Shown here piece after piece: positions 34,809-43,336 of a DNA stretch of 64,000 bases. Numbering within the stretch: the first letter of the stretch is position 1; each line of letters starts with the position of its first letter. The position numbers and the translations under genes were made by a program. The stretch covers positions 1 through 64,000 of the forward strand of contig CAWFFJ010000010.1 of assembly GCA_963814875.1 (NCBI GenBank), given 5' to 3'. This DNA comes from CAVSIS01 sp963814875. Its GTDB lineage: Bacteria > Acidobacteriota > Thermoanaerobaculia > Thermoanaerobaculales > Sulfomarinibacteraceae. Below the pieces are notes generated by a model. That model saw nothing but the letters and a program-made list of their open reading frames with translations, made no database searches and was not told the DNA's origin.

Positions 34809-36860
34809 CTACCCCACCATGATTCTCGCCTCAGGATACTCCACACGGCCGGGGCGGCGTCGGCCGAGGAGAAGCGCGAGGCTGAGCGGCCCGACCCGAC
34901 CGATGAGCATCACAACGACGATGACGAGCTTCCCGAGGGTGTCGAGGTGCGGTGTCGCTCCGAGCGACAGCCCGACGGTCCCGAACGCGCTGACGGTCTC
35001 GAACATCAGCATATCGAGCCCTGTGTTCTGGGTCACGAGCAGCAGAACGGCCGCGCCCGAGACGACCAGCACGCCGAGCACGGTCACTGCCGCGCTGCGG
35101 TAGACCGTCTCGAGCGGGATCGTGCGTCCGAAGACGACCGCTCGCGACTCGCCTCGGGCGACCGCGGTGACCGAGCTCAGGAGCACGGCGGCCGTGGTGG
35201 TCTTGATGCCGCCGCCGGTCCCTCCGGGCGAGGCCCCGATGAACATGAGCAGGAGTGTGATCAGCAGGGTCGCAGGGTGGAGCCGGTCGAAGGAGACCGA
35301 GTTGAAGCCAGCGGTGCGCATCGTGACGCTTTGGAAGAGGGCATTGCAGGCCTTGTCGAACGGGCCGAGCCCGGACAGGGTGCGGTGCCACTCGATCGCA
35401 CCGTAGGCGAGGGCGCCGCCGACGACCAGGACGATCGACACGGTGACCACCAGGCGCGCCTGGGTGGCGAGGCCGAGCCCGCGATTTCCGCTCGCCCGCA
35501 GCCATCCGAACGCGAGCACCGCGAAGCCGAGGCCGCCGAGCGTGATCAGCGCGGCGACGGTGAGCAGAACTGCCGGGTTCGCGGCGTAGCCGATCAGCGA
35601 GTTCGTCTGGAGCGCGAAGCCGGCGTTGCAGAAGGCCGACACGGCGGTGAACAGGCCGCGCCACAGAGCGACCGTGATCGGCTCGCCGTGACGGACGAAG
35701 GCGACCGTGAGGATCGCGGCGCCGACCGCCTCGACGGCAAGCGTGCTGACGACGATGAAGGCGACCAGCCGCCGCGGCGAGCGGGTCGGCTGCAGGTCGA
35801 GCACCTCGCCCAGCGCCTGCTCGCCGCGCAGGCCGAGACCCTGGCGCAGCAGCAGGGCTGCAAAGGCCGAGAGGACCATGATGTTGAGGCCGCCGACCTG
35901 GATCAGCAGCAGGATCACGAGCTGTCCGGGCCAGGAGAAGTCGCGCGGTGTGTCGAGCACGATCAGGCCGGTGACGCAGGCGGCGCTGGTCGACGTGAAC
36001 AGGGCGTCGATGGGCGATATGGGCTCGCCGGTGGCGGACGCCACCGGAAAGCTGAGCACCAGCGTTCCGAGCGCGATCAGGACCACGAACGAGACCAGGA
36101 CCAGGAGTGCGGGTCGACCGACAAAGTGCTCAATCACCTCGGCTGCCGCCTCGCTGCGTACGACCACCAGGAGCAGGACCACGGCCTGGTACGCGGCCAG
36201 CCAACCGAGTGCCGCGGCGGGTCGGCCGGCGGACGCGAGAGCGGCGAGCAGCAGGGTGACGGCCAGCAGCGGCGCTCGCGAGCCGGACCTCAGAACCCGC
36301 GCCAGGAAACGAGCGGTGTAGGCGGTGACAGCCGCAGCGAGTCCGAGGCAGATTGCGCGTGGGATGCTGCTCGCGCCGATCCCGTATCCCACCACTGCCG
36401 TGGTCGCAACCAGCGAGACCGCCGTCAGGTGACGGGCGGCCGGTCCGTTCTTGGACAGCCAGCGGTCGAGGGCGTCGGTGGCGGCGGCGGAGCGCGCCTC
36501 CTGGGCCGCTACCAGTGGCGCAGGAAAGAGGAAGTTCCCGGCGAGTACCAAACACCACAAGGCGATTCCGCCGGCGACTACCGGGCTCTCGGCGAGCGCG
36601 CCGACGAAAGCGCCGATGACGAGCGCGAGCGAGGCGACGGCCGCAAACGGCGCCCAGCGCCGCCGGCCGAGCAGGCCAGCCACCGCGACGGTCGCCAGCG
36701 CCACCTCGGCCGCGGTGAACGCGACCCCGGCCTGCGTCATCCGGTCGGTGGGGCCGAAGTAGCCGTGCGGCATGTCGATCGCGAACTGCCCGAGCCCGGC
36801 GAGCGCGGCAGCGCCGACCAGACGGGCCGCCGCGAGGCGTTCGCGAGCTGCGCTATGCAC
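34809..36860 (-). CDS. ktrB: Potassium transporter membrane subunit (KtrB/TrkH family) with long N-terminal membrane extension
   Basis: A 683-residue inner-membrane K+ channel subunit. The four selectivity-filter loops are visible: TSTSAACVTGL, FTAVSAFCNAGF, SVTMRTAGFN and FETVSAFGTVGLS, each with its conserved Gly. The gating-loop region GASPGGTGGGIKTTT is present. The core begins near residue 245, and the first 240 residues add about seven extra hydrophobic segments not found in KtrB of about 450 residues. It is the first gene of ktrB-ktrA-sensor, and the start ATG 36860 lies in a 119-bp gap after the cyclophilin gene. Confidence 0.9.
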   Translation of the reverse strand: MHSAARERLAAARLVGAAALAGLGQFAIDMPHGYFGPTDRMTQAGVAFTAAEVALATVAVAGLLGRRRWAPFAAVASLALVIGAFVGALAESPVVAGGIALWCLVLAGNFLFPAPLVAAQEARSAAATDALDRWLSKNGPAARHLTAVSLVATTAVVGYGIGASSIPRAICLGLAAAVTAYTARFLARVLRSGSRAPLLAVTLLLAALASAGRPAAALGWLAAYQAVVLLLVVVRSEAAAEVIEHFVGRPALLVLVSFVVLIALGTLVLSFPVASATGEPISPIDALFTSTSAACVTGLIVLDTPRDFSWPGQLVILLLIQVGGLNIMVLSAFAALLLRQGLGLRGEQALGEVLDLQPTRSPRRLVAFIVVSTLAVEAVGAAILTVAFVRHGEPITVALWRGLFTAVSAFCNAGFALQTNSLIGYAANPAVLLTVAALITLGGLGFAVLAFGWLRASGNRGLGLATQARLVVTVSIVLVVGGALAYGAIEWHRTLSGLGPFDKACNALFQSVTMRTAGFNSVSFDRLHPATLLITLLLMFIGASPGGTGGGIKTTTAAVLLSSVTAVARGESRAVVFGRTIPLETVYRSAAVTVLGVLVVSGAAVLLLVTQNTGLDMLMFETVSAFGTVGLSLGATPHLDTLGKLVIVVVMLIGRVGPLSLALLLGRRRPGRVEYPEARIMVG

Positions 36861-36979
36861 GGCGGGGGCCCTCGGGCGGCCGGGAGCCCGCGATGCGGTC
36901 GGAGCGTCTGGAGTCGGAGTTCACGGCGAAAGTGTAGGACGGTAGGCCGACTGGCGAAAGTCCGGACCGAGACGTTCGA

Positions 36980-37495
36980 TCAGCGCTGGACCGTGATCTT
37001 GACGACCTGTACCGGGGTCTTCGGGCGGTCGCCGGGGCCCGTCGGGGTGCTCTCGATCGCCCGCACCACGTCCATGCCCTCGGTCACCCGGCCGAACACC
37101 GGGTGCTTCGAAGGACCCGGTGCGAACCAGTCCAGGTAGGCGTTGTGGGCCGTGTTGATGAAGAACTGCGAGCCACCCGAGTTGGGCCTGCCGGTGTTGG
37201 CCATCGACAACGTGCCGGGTTCGTTGGAGATCTTGGCGTCGGCAGGATGCTCGTCGGGGATCGTGCCGTGGGGCGGGCCGCCGGTCCCGGCCAGGTGGCT
37301 CGAGGGGTCCTTGGAGTGCGGGCAGCCGAACTGGATCATGAAGCCGTTGATCACGCGGTGGAAGTGCAGACCGTCGTAGAACCCGCTCTCGGCAAGGTCG
37401 AGGAAGTTCTTGGCGGTCGTCGCCATCCTGTCGGCGAAGATCTCGGCGGTGAAGCTGCCGAGGGAGGTTTCGAAACGGGCGGTCGGGTTGGCCAT
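36980..37495 (-). CDS. Cyclophilin-type peptidyl-prolyl isomerase
   Basis: A 171-residue cytoplasmic cyclophilin catalysing proline cis-trans isomerisation. Catalytic FHRVINGFMIQFGCP and SGGSQFFIN are intact, and the usual Trp region reads LDWFAPG within a small insertion (HNAYLDWFAPGPSKHPVFGR). No signal peptide. ATG 37495 follows GGAGGACGACCTC; an upstream ORF extension of 25 residues is unlikely. Divergent from the GH13 gene. Confidence 0.92.
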   Translation of the reverse strand: MANPTARFETSLGSFTAEIFADRMATTAKNFLDLAESGFYDGLHFHRVINGFMIQFGCPHSKDPSSHLAGTGGPPHGTIPDEHPADAKISNEPGTLSMANTGRPNSGGSQFFINTAHNAYLDWFAPGPSKHPVFGRVTEGMDVVRAIESTPTGPGDRPKTPVQVVKITVQR

Positions 37496-37581
37496 GAGGT
37501 CGTCCTCCGGGTGACGAGGTGCGGCGCCGAGTGCCGGTCGCCGCCCGGTGCACGGTAACACGTCGCGCACCTTGGGGCATG

Positions 37582-37608
37582 TTGACGGGCCCGTGACCGT
37601 TCTATGAT
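37582..37608 (+). promoter_or_regulatory. Probable promoter for the GH13-family gene
   Basis: TTGACG (37582-37587), a short 15-bp spacer and TATGAT (37603-37608), 25 bp before ATG 37633 with RBS AAGGAG. Confidence 0.5.
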
Positions 37609-37632
37609 CACAGGGACACGAAGGAGACCTTC

Positions 37633-40600
37633 ATGACGGATACTCTCAAGGACCTCGCGGGGCGCGAGTTCCACATTGCGCGTTCGGCGCGCGACCGCTA
37701 CCACTTCGACGAGCGGCTCTTCACCTTGACCGGGAATGTGGTGCTCGCGGACTTTCGCGCGGCCCGGGCGTTCGCCAAGCGCATGAACGACCGCCGCGAC
37801 CTTCTCACCTACCCGGAGCAGGCGGTCTCGGCCGGCGAGATCAACGCCATGGGGCTGATCGACGAGATCCTCCACCTTGTCGTCCGGCAGTTCCGCGAGC
37901 GCAAGGCGCCCCGGCTGCTGTCCGACGCCCTCGACCGCCTCGGGAGCCGGCTCGGAGACGACTCGGTCGGTGGAGCCCTGTCGTCCTTCGTCGACGAGTT
38001 TCCCCCGGTGTCGGTCTACCGCCGCGAGCTTGACGGGGTCGCCTACCTCTCCGGCGCCACAGGTTCCGAGAGCCACCGCGAGGTCACCCTCGAGGAGCTG
38101 CTCCTGCTCTGGCTCGCCAACGCGAACCCGGCGTTCTCGCGCTACCTCGAGCTGTTCGACGACGGGAGCCTGCGCCGAGCGACGGCCTACCTGCCGATGA
38201 TCGGGGAGCTCGAGACCTTTCTTGCCGAGCAGGGCCCGGCCGGCCCCGGCGGCGAGAACCTGTTCCAGCTTCTGCGCGCACCGGCGTTGGCCTCGCCCCA
38301 CTCGCTCGAGGGTCAGCTCGAGTACATCCGCACCCACTGGGGGACCTTGCTCGGCGGGGCACTGTACCGCCTGCTGTCGAGCCTCGACCTGCTCGCCGAG
38401 GAGCACCGACCGGTCTTCGGACCCGGGCCCGGTCCGGTCGAGCCCTACGAGTTCACCGGTCAGGAGCTTGAGCGCGAGGCCTTTAGCGCCGACAAGGACT
38501 GGATGCCACGGGTGGTGCTGCTGGCAAAGAACGCCTTCGTCTGGCTAGATCAGCTCAGCGGCCGGCTCGGTCGGGCGATCCAACGGCTCGACGACATCCC
38601 GGACGAGGAGCTCGACCGTCTCGCGGCCTGGGGCGTGACCGGGATCTGGCTGATCGGGGTCTGGGAGCGCAGCCGGGCCTCGCGCCGGATCAAGCAGCGG
38701 ATGGGCCAGGGAGACGCGGTGGCGTCGGCCTACTCGCTCGCCGACTACGCGATCGCGGACGAGCTCGGCGGCCAGGCGGCGTGGGACGATCTCAAGCGTC
38801 GCGCGTGGCAGCGCGGCATCCGGCTCGCCTCTGACATGGTCCCGAACCACATGGGGATCGACTCGCGCTGGATGGTCGAGCACCCGGACTGGTTCCTCGG
38901 CCTCGACGGCAGCCCGTTCCCGAGCTACACCTTCAACGGACCTGACCTCTCGGATGACGACCGGGTGGGCATCTTCATCGAGGACGGCTACTGGGACCGG
39001 CGCGACGCCGCGGTCGTGTTCAAACGGGTCGACCGCTGGACCGGGAGCGCACGGTATATCTACCACGGCAACGACGGTACCTCGATGCCGTGGAACGACA
39101 CCGCCCAGCTCGACTATCTCAATCCACAGGTCCGCGAGGCCGTCATCCAGACCATCCTCCACGTTGCGAGGCTCTCGCCGGTCATCCGCTTCGACGCCGC
39201 CATGACCCTGACCAAGAAGCACTACCAGCGGCTGTGGTTCCCCGAGCCGGGTTCCGGCGGAGACATCCCGTCGCGCGCCGGGCTCGGGCTCACCCGGGAA
39301 GCCTTCGACGCGGCGATGCCGAACGAGTTCTGGCGCGAGGTGGTCGACCGCGTCGCCGCCGAAGCACCCGACACCCTGCTCCTGGCGGAGGCCTTTTGGC
39401 TGCTCGAGGGCTACTTCGTGCGGACCCTCGGCATGCACCGCGTCTACAACAGCGCGTTCATGAACATGCTCCGCGACGAAAGGAATGCCGAGTACCGTCA
39501 GCTGATCAAGAACGTGCTCGAGTTCGACCCGCAGATCCTCAAGCGGTTCGTCAACTTCATGTCGAACCCCGACGAGCGGACCGCCATCGACCAGTTCGCG
39601 GACGGCGACAAGTACTTCGGCGTGTGCACCCTGATGGTGACCCTGCCGGGTCTGCCGATGTTCGGGCACGGCCAGATCGAGGGCCTGCACGAGAAGTACG
39701 GTATGGAGTTCCGCCGTGCCTACTGGGACGAGACGCCGAGCGAGCATCTCGTCGCCCGGCACGAACGCCAGCTCTTTCCGCTCCTGCACCGCCGGGCGGT
39801 CTTCGCCGACGTCGAGGACTTCCTGCTCTACGACCTCTTCACGGCATCCGGTGGGGTCGACGAGAACGTCTTCGCCTACTCCAATCGCCACCTCGGCCAG
39901 CGCGCCCTGGTGCTGTACCACAACTGCTTCGCCAAGACCTCGGGCTGGGTCCGGACTTCGGTCGGCTTCGCCCAGCGCGGCCCGGACGGCGACAAGCGGA
40001 TCGTCCAGCGCACGCTGGTGGAGGGGCTCGGCATTGAGCAGGCCGACGGGACCTTCCTCGTGATGCGCGACCTTGTGAGCGGGCTCGAGTACCTGCGTCC
40101 GACCCGCGAGCTCGCCGAGATCGGGCTCTTCGTCGAGCTCGAGGCCTATCAGCTGAACGTCTTCGTCGACCTCCGCGAGGTGCGCGACAGCGCCGAGCAT
40201 CCCTATGCCCGGCTCGCCGAGCTGCTCGAGGGCCGCGGCGTCCCCGACGTCCACGAGGCGCTGACCGAGCTCCTCCTCGAGTCGGTGCTGGTTCCTCTCC
40301 GGACGGTGCTCGGCGAAAGCTCCCTGGCATCGATCCTCGATCCTGAGGGCGCCCCGATCCCCGAGGACGTGACTGATGCCGTGACTGCGTTCTACGAGGC
40401 GGCCTTCGCCGAGGCAGAGCTCGACGGCGACGCCGAGCCCGCGGCTGCGGCTGCACTCGATCGGCTCGCAACCCTCGGCCGCTTGGCGTTGTACGAAGCC
40501 GGGGAACCCAAAGGGGCCGACATCCCTGAACGGGCCCTGCCGGATGTGCTCGAGGCGAACGCCGCGCTGGTTGTTGCGTGGGCGGCACTTGCCGGCCTCG

Positions 40601-41094
40601 GGGCGCTCGCGGGCGACGACGACCCCGTCGAGCGCAGCCGCGATCGGATCGCCGAGTGGCGCCTCGGCCGAGCCCTGGAGCACGCCCTGGTCACGCTCGG
40701 ATCCGATGACGCCAAGGCCCGTCGCGCCGGCCTCGCGCTCCCGCTCATGGCAGCTGTCGCCGGGTGGACGGCGCTGCCGGATGCCACCGCCGCCGAGACA
40801 CCTCAGCGCACCGCGGCGCGGCTGCTCGCAGCCGCCCTGCGCGACCCGGCGAGCCAGAGCTTCCTCGGTGTGAACCGATACGGGGGCGTGCTCTGGTTCA
40901 ACGGAGAGAGCCTCGCCGAGTGGTGCGGGCTGGTGCTCGCGGTGATTGCGGTCGAGCGCGTGGTCGCGGGAGACGATCCCGCGGCGGCGTTGGCCACGGC
41001 CGGCGCCGTCGTCGAGGCGATCCGCGCTGCGGAGGCCGCCTCTAGCTATCGGGTCGACCGCCTGCTCGAGGGGGTCAGTCCAGGCCCACGGTGA
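37633..41094 (+). CDS. Large GH13 (alpha-amylase) family protein with long flanking domains
   Basis: A 1153-residue cytoplasmic protein. A GH13 barrel occupies about 330-760: region I DMVPNHMG (near 401), nucleophile Asp521 in IRFDAAM, acid/base Glu586 in LLLAEAFW and the third acid Asp647 in MSNPDE. All three catalytic acids are present. Region IV reads NPDE instead of NHDE or NHD. The 330-residue N-terminal part and about 390-residue C-terminal part are alpha-helical and not recognised. With no signal peptide, an alpha-glucan (glycogen or maltosaccharide) metabolic role in the cytoplasm is likely; exact specificity is open. The 3' end overlaps the convergent lipoprotein gene by 20 bp. Confidence 0.83.
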   Translation: MTDTLKDLAGREFHIARSARDRYHFDERLFTLTGNVVLADFRAARAFAKRMNDRRDLLTYPEQAVSAGEINAMGLIDEILHLVVRQFRERKAPRLLSDALDRLGSRLGDDSVGGALSSFVDEFPPVSVYRRELDGVAYLSGATGSESHREVTLEELLLLWLANANPAFSRYLELFDDGSLRRATAYLPMIGELETFLAEQGPAGPGGENLFQLLRAPALASPHSLEGQLEYIRTHWGTLLGGALYRLLSSLDLLAEEHRPVFGPGPGPVEPYEFTGQELEREAFSADKDWMPRVVLLAKNAFVWLDQLSGRLGRAIQRLDDIPDEELDRLAAWGVTGIWLIGVWERSRASRRIKQRMGQGDAVASAYSLADYAIADELGGQAAWDDLKRRAWQRGIRLASDMVPNHMGIDSRWMVEHPDWFLGLDGSPFPSYTFNGPDLSDDDRVGIFIEDGYWDRRDAAVVFKRVDRWTGSARYIYHGNDGTSMPWNDTAQLDYLNPQVREAVIQTILHVARLSPVIRFDAAMTLTKKHYQRLWFPEPGSGGDIPSRAGLGLTREAFDAAMPNEFWREVVDRVAAEAPDTLLLAEAFWLLEGYFVRTLGMHRVYNSAFMNMLRDERNAEYRQLIKNVLEFDPQILKRFVNFMSNPDERTAIDQFADGDKYFGVCTLMVTLPGLPMFGHGQIEGLHEKYGMEFRRAYWDETPSEHLVARHERQLFPLLHRRAVFADVEDFLLYDLFTASGGVDENVFAYSNRHLGQRALVLYHNCFAKTSGWVRTSVGFAQRGPDGDKRIVQRTLVEGLGIEQADGTFLVMRDLVSGLEYLRPTRELAEIGLFVELEAYQLNVFVDLREVRDSAEHPYARLAELLEGRGVPDVHEALTELLLESVLVPLRTVLGESSLASILDPEGAPIPEDVTDAVTAFYEAAFAEAELDGDAEPAAAAALDRLATLGRLALYEAGEPKGADIPERALPDVLEANAALVVAWAALAGLGALAGDDDPVERSRDRIAEWRLGRALEHALVTLGSDDAKARRAGLALPLMAAVAGWTALPDATAAETPQRTAARLLAAALRDPASQSFLGVNRYGGVLWFNGESLAEWCGLVLAVIAVERVVAGDDPAAALATAGAVVEAIRAAEAASSYRVDRLLEGVSPGPR

Positions 41095-41575
41095 CGGTCG
41101 TCTGTTCTCCGGAGCCGGATCGGATGCGGAACGAGGCGGTCGGGTGCCTGTGCCCCGAAAGGGCAGCAGAGAGAGTTGCGCGGCGACCAAGCAGGCACTG
41201 GGCGACGCCCCATGGTGCGGTCAGCTCGAGTCGCCCTCCGCCGGTGCTGACGAAGGCCAGGTCGAAGCTGTCGCCGTGCCGACGTCCCTCGAGGCGGCCG
41301 TCGTTTCCGGTTACGCTCGCGTGGGCCGAGCGTCCGCGCCGGTCGAGGGTCGCCAAGACCCGTCCGAGCTGAGCGTCGAGCGCGCCGCCGCAGCCGAGGT
41401 CCCTGTCGAGCAGTGCATGGACCACTGTGTCGACCGCCTCGCCCGAGACCTCGAGCCGTGCGGCGTCGCCGCCGGAGTTGGTGACGGAGAGAGAAGCGCT
41501 GCGGTGTTCGGGAGCGGTCGCTGCGCAGCCGGCCGCGACGACGAGGGCAAGGGCGTAGCCGAGGTGACGAAGCAT
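41075..41575 (-). CDS. Small lipoprotein of unknown function
   Basis: A 166-residue protein with a lipoprotein signal (lipobox VVAAGC, Cys17) and no recognised domain. The mature part has beta-strand character (SASLSVTNSGGDAARLEVSG, LELTAPWGVAQCLLG) and two further Cys residues that could form a disulfide. It is predicted to sit on the periplasmic face of a membrane. RBS GGAGGT region present. Convergent with the GH13 gene, overlapping it by 20 bp. Confidence 0.65.
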   Translation of the reverse strand: MLRHLGYALALVVAAGCAATAPEHRSASLSVTNSGGDAARLEVSGEAVDTVVHALLDRDLGCGGALDAQLGRVLATLDRRGRSAHASVTGNDGRLEGRRHGDSFDLAFVSTGGGRLELTAPWGVAQCLLGRRATLSAALSGHRHPTASFRIRSGSGEQTTVTVGLD

Positions 41576-41631
41576 TGAAACCTCCGTTGCATCCGGAGAA
41601 ACGCAACTCTGTTCGTGGAGGTTCTCGGGAA

Positions 41632-41678
41632 AGCCCCCGACGGCACGGCGGGGAGTCGGTGAGCAGGGCTTCGGGGGC
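41632..41678. other. Isolated hairpin in the 41576-41887 gap
   Basis: GCCCCCGA (41632-41639) pairs with TTCGGGGGC (41670-41678) upstream of the lipoprotein gene. The gap also holds element copy 2 (41757-41890). Nothing else coding was supported here. Confidence 0.4.
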
Positions 41679-41756
41679 TATACGGAGCGCGCTGCCAGGG
41701 AACGCGCCCAAGTCGCTGGTCCTGATACGGCCACCACCTTCACCCTCGCCAACCCT

Positions 41757-41890
41757 TGATGCGCGCAGCGCATCACAAGGTGCCCGACGGGATAAGCACA
41801 GCTCATCCAAAGCAGCCCGCAGGGTAGAGGCCCCGGGCCGCGTCTCGACCTTCCAATCACCGTCAAGGGCCTATGCCCTGCAGGCTGCTA
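41757..41890 (-). repeat. TAG-anchored double-hairpin element, copy 2
   Basis: On the minus strand it starts with the TAG stop of the AI-2E-family gene (41890-41888). The large stem pairs AGCAGCCCGCAGGGTA (41811-41826) with TATGCCCTGCAGGCTGCT (41872-41889). TGCTTTGGAT and a small hairpin GGATAAGC-ACA-GCTCATCC (41790-41808) follow, and a third stem TGATGCGC-GCA-GCGCATCA (41757-41775) ends it. The loop shares GTGATTG with copy 1. Confidence 0.72.
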
Positions 41891-43018
41891 CACGAGCTCC
41901 CGCACCCACCGTTCCCGGGCGAGGCGGAAGAACACCACCAGGAAGGCGGTGAGCGGGATCGCCAGGATCATCCCGGTCAGGCCGCCCAGCGCGGAGCCCC
42001 AGAAGAAGATCGCGACGATGATCACCATCGGGTGGAGGCCGGTGCGGTCGCCCATGATCCTCGGGGTGAGGATGTAGCCCTCGATCATCTGGACGATCAC
42101 GAAGACCATCAGCACCAGCAGCGCTCGGGTCAGGCCGCCGCCGGTCTGGAAGAAGGCGATCGGGATCGTCGTGATCAGGGTCAGGATACTGCCGAGGTAG
42201 GGGATGATGTTGAGGAATCCGAACACCACACCGAGCACGAAGCCGTAGCTCAAGCCAACCAGGGTGAAGCCGATCCCGAACAGCATGCCCTGGAGGAATG
42301 CGATGATCAGCTGCCCGCGGAAGAAGGCGACCAGGATGTCGACAAACTGATGGACCAGGTAGCCGACGTCCTTGCGCGTGTCCGGCTTGAGGAACGGGAG
42401 GAAACGCTCGATCTCCCCCAGCATGGCCTGCTCGCTGATCAGGAAGAACGCGAAGTAGACCGGCAGCACGACCCACGCCAGCAGGCTGCCGATGATTCCG
42501 AGCACTCCGGCGCCCGCCGACAGCGCCTGGTTGCCGATCGCCTGGATGCCCTGGACGAGAGCGTCCTGGTGGCTCGCGAACACACCGGTGACGCGGTCGT
42601 AGAGCCCCTTGTCCTTGAGGTAGGCGACGACCTCAGGCGCGCGATCCCTGATCGCCGTCCACAGCTTCTCGGCGAGGGCGGGCACCTGTTGGACGAGATC
42701 CGAGACCTGGCTGACGAGCAGGGCGCCGAAAAACCACAGGAAGGCGCCAAGCGGGACGACCATTGACAGCAGGACGGCGAGCAACGCGAGGATCCGCCCA
42801 AGGTGGAGGCTCGCGCGGAGCCACTCGTAGTACGGCCGGAACACGAGTGCTGCCACTGCGGCCACCGCGAGCGGCAGGAAGACGTCCGAGAATCGCGCGA
42901 AGAACGACCCGACGAGCCAGAACAGCGCGCCGATCGCGACCACGATGATGCACGCCGAGAGAATCGTGATCGCGGCCGCCGTCGTTGCGCGTTGCCGTTC
43001 CGAGAGCTCGAGCAGCAT
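41888..43018 (-). CDS. AI-2E family (PF01594) membrane transporter
   Basis: A 376-residue inner-membrane protein with about eight transmembrane segments in the family pattern: an N-terminal pair (IIVVAIGALFWLVGSFFARF), a central amphipathic region (DLVQQVPALAEKLWTAIRD), then FGFLNIIPYLGSILTLI and the signature-like MIEGYILTPRIMGDRTGLHP. Relatives export autoinducer-2 or act as ion/solute exporters; the substrate here is unknown. The TAG stop is the first codon of a hairpin element, and a palindrome lies upstream of the start. Confidence 0.87.
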   Translation of the reverse strand: MLLELSERQRATTAAAITILSACIIVVAIGALFWLVGSFFARFSDVFLPLAVAAVAALVFRPYYEWLRASLHLGRILALLAVLLSMVVPLGAFLWFFGALLVSQVSDLVQQVPALAEKLWTAIRDRAPEVVAYLKDKGLYDRVTGVFASHQDALVQGIQAIGNQALSAGAGVLGIIGSLLAWVVLPVYFAFFLISEQAMLGEIERFLPFLKPDTRKDVGYLVHQFVDILVAFFRGQLIIAFLQGMLFGIGFTLVGLSYGFVLGVVFGFLNIIPYLGSILTLITTIPIAFFQTGGGLTRALLVLMVFVIVQMIEGYILTPRIMGDRTGLHPMVIIVAIFFWGSALGGLTGMILAIPLTAFLVVFFRLARERWVRELV

Positions 43019-43090
43019 GGCCGGCCTCCTGGGTCTCCCCGATGGTACGGTCCCATGGCGCCGGCGGCAAGCACTGCCGCGATGAGCTCC

Positions 43091-43268
43091 TGGCCTGCGT
43101 TTCTCACCACCTCCCTTCTGCGGGTACCGATCTGCCAGCCATCGCCGGCTCTATCGCGATTCGGCGCTTGCGACGTATGTCTCCAGACGACTCGGCGCCT
43201 CGCAGCTCAATGGCTCAGCGCTGACAGGCACCTCGGTGTCCTCGCGACGTGAGGTGGTGAGAAATGCA
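43091..43268. repeat. Large imperfect palindrome, copy 1 (left of the secreted protein gene)
   Basis: The ends GCGTTTCTCACCACCTC (43097-43113) and GAGGTGGTGAGAAATGC (43251-43267) pair with one mismatch, and inner parts pair again (GCCAT/ATGGC, CAGC/GCTG, TACCGA/TCGGTG). It is related along its length to 44695-44873 (shared GTCTCCAGAC, CCGATCT, CCAGCCATCGC). Non-coding; the rest of 43019-43336 shows nothing else. Confidence 0.7.
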
Positions 43269-43336
43269 CGCTGGATGTCCCCGGCAGAACGGTCGCCCCC
43301 TTTCAACAGGAGGCGACCGCCCACCCAGGACCGACG

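Noticed and set aside
34947..37139. 730-residue plus-strand ORF opposite ktrB
   Set aside because: Highly charged, repetitive composition typical of antisense frames; the minus strand encodes the K+ channel filter motifs.
38545..41190. 881-residue minus-strand ORF opposite the GH13 gene
   Set aside because: It is a GC-driven shadow: the plus strand carries complete GH13 motifs and catalytic acids, and the antisense product matches no family pattern.
41046..41810. 254-residue ORF containing GRIRTSDLG over the 41.6-kb gap
   Set aside because: This phrase is typical of spurious translations of non-coding DNA; the region holds hairpins and a repeat, and a lipoprotein gene in another frame is better supported.
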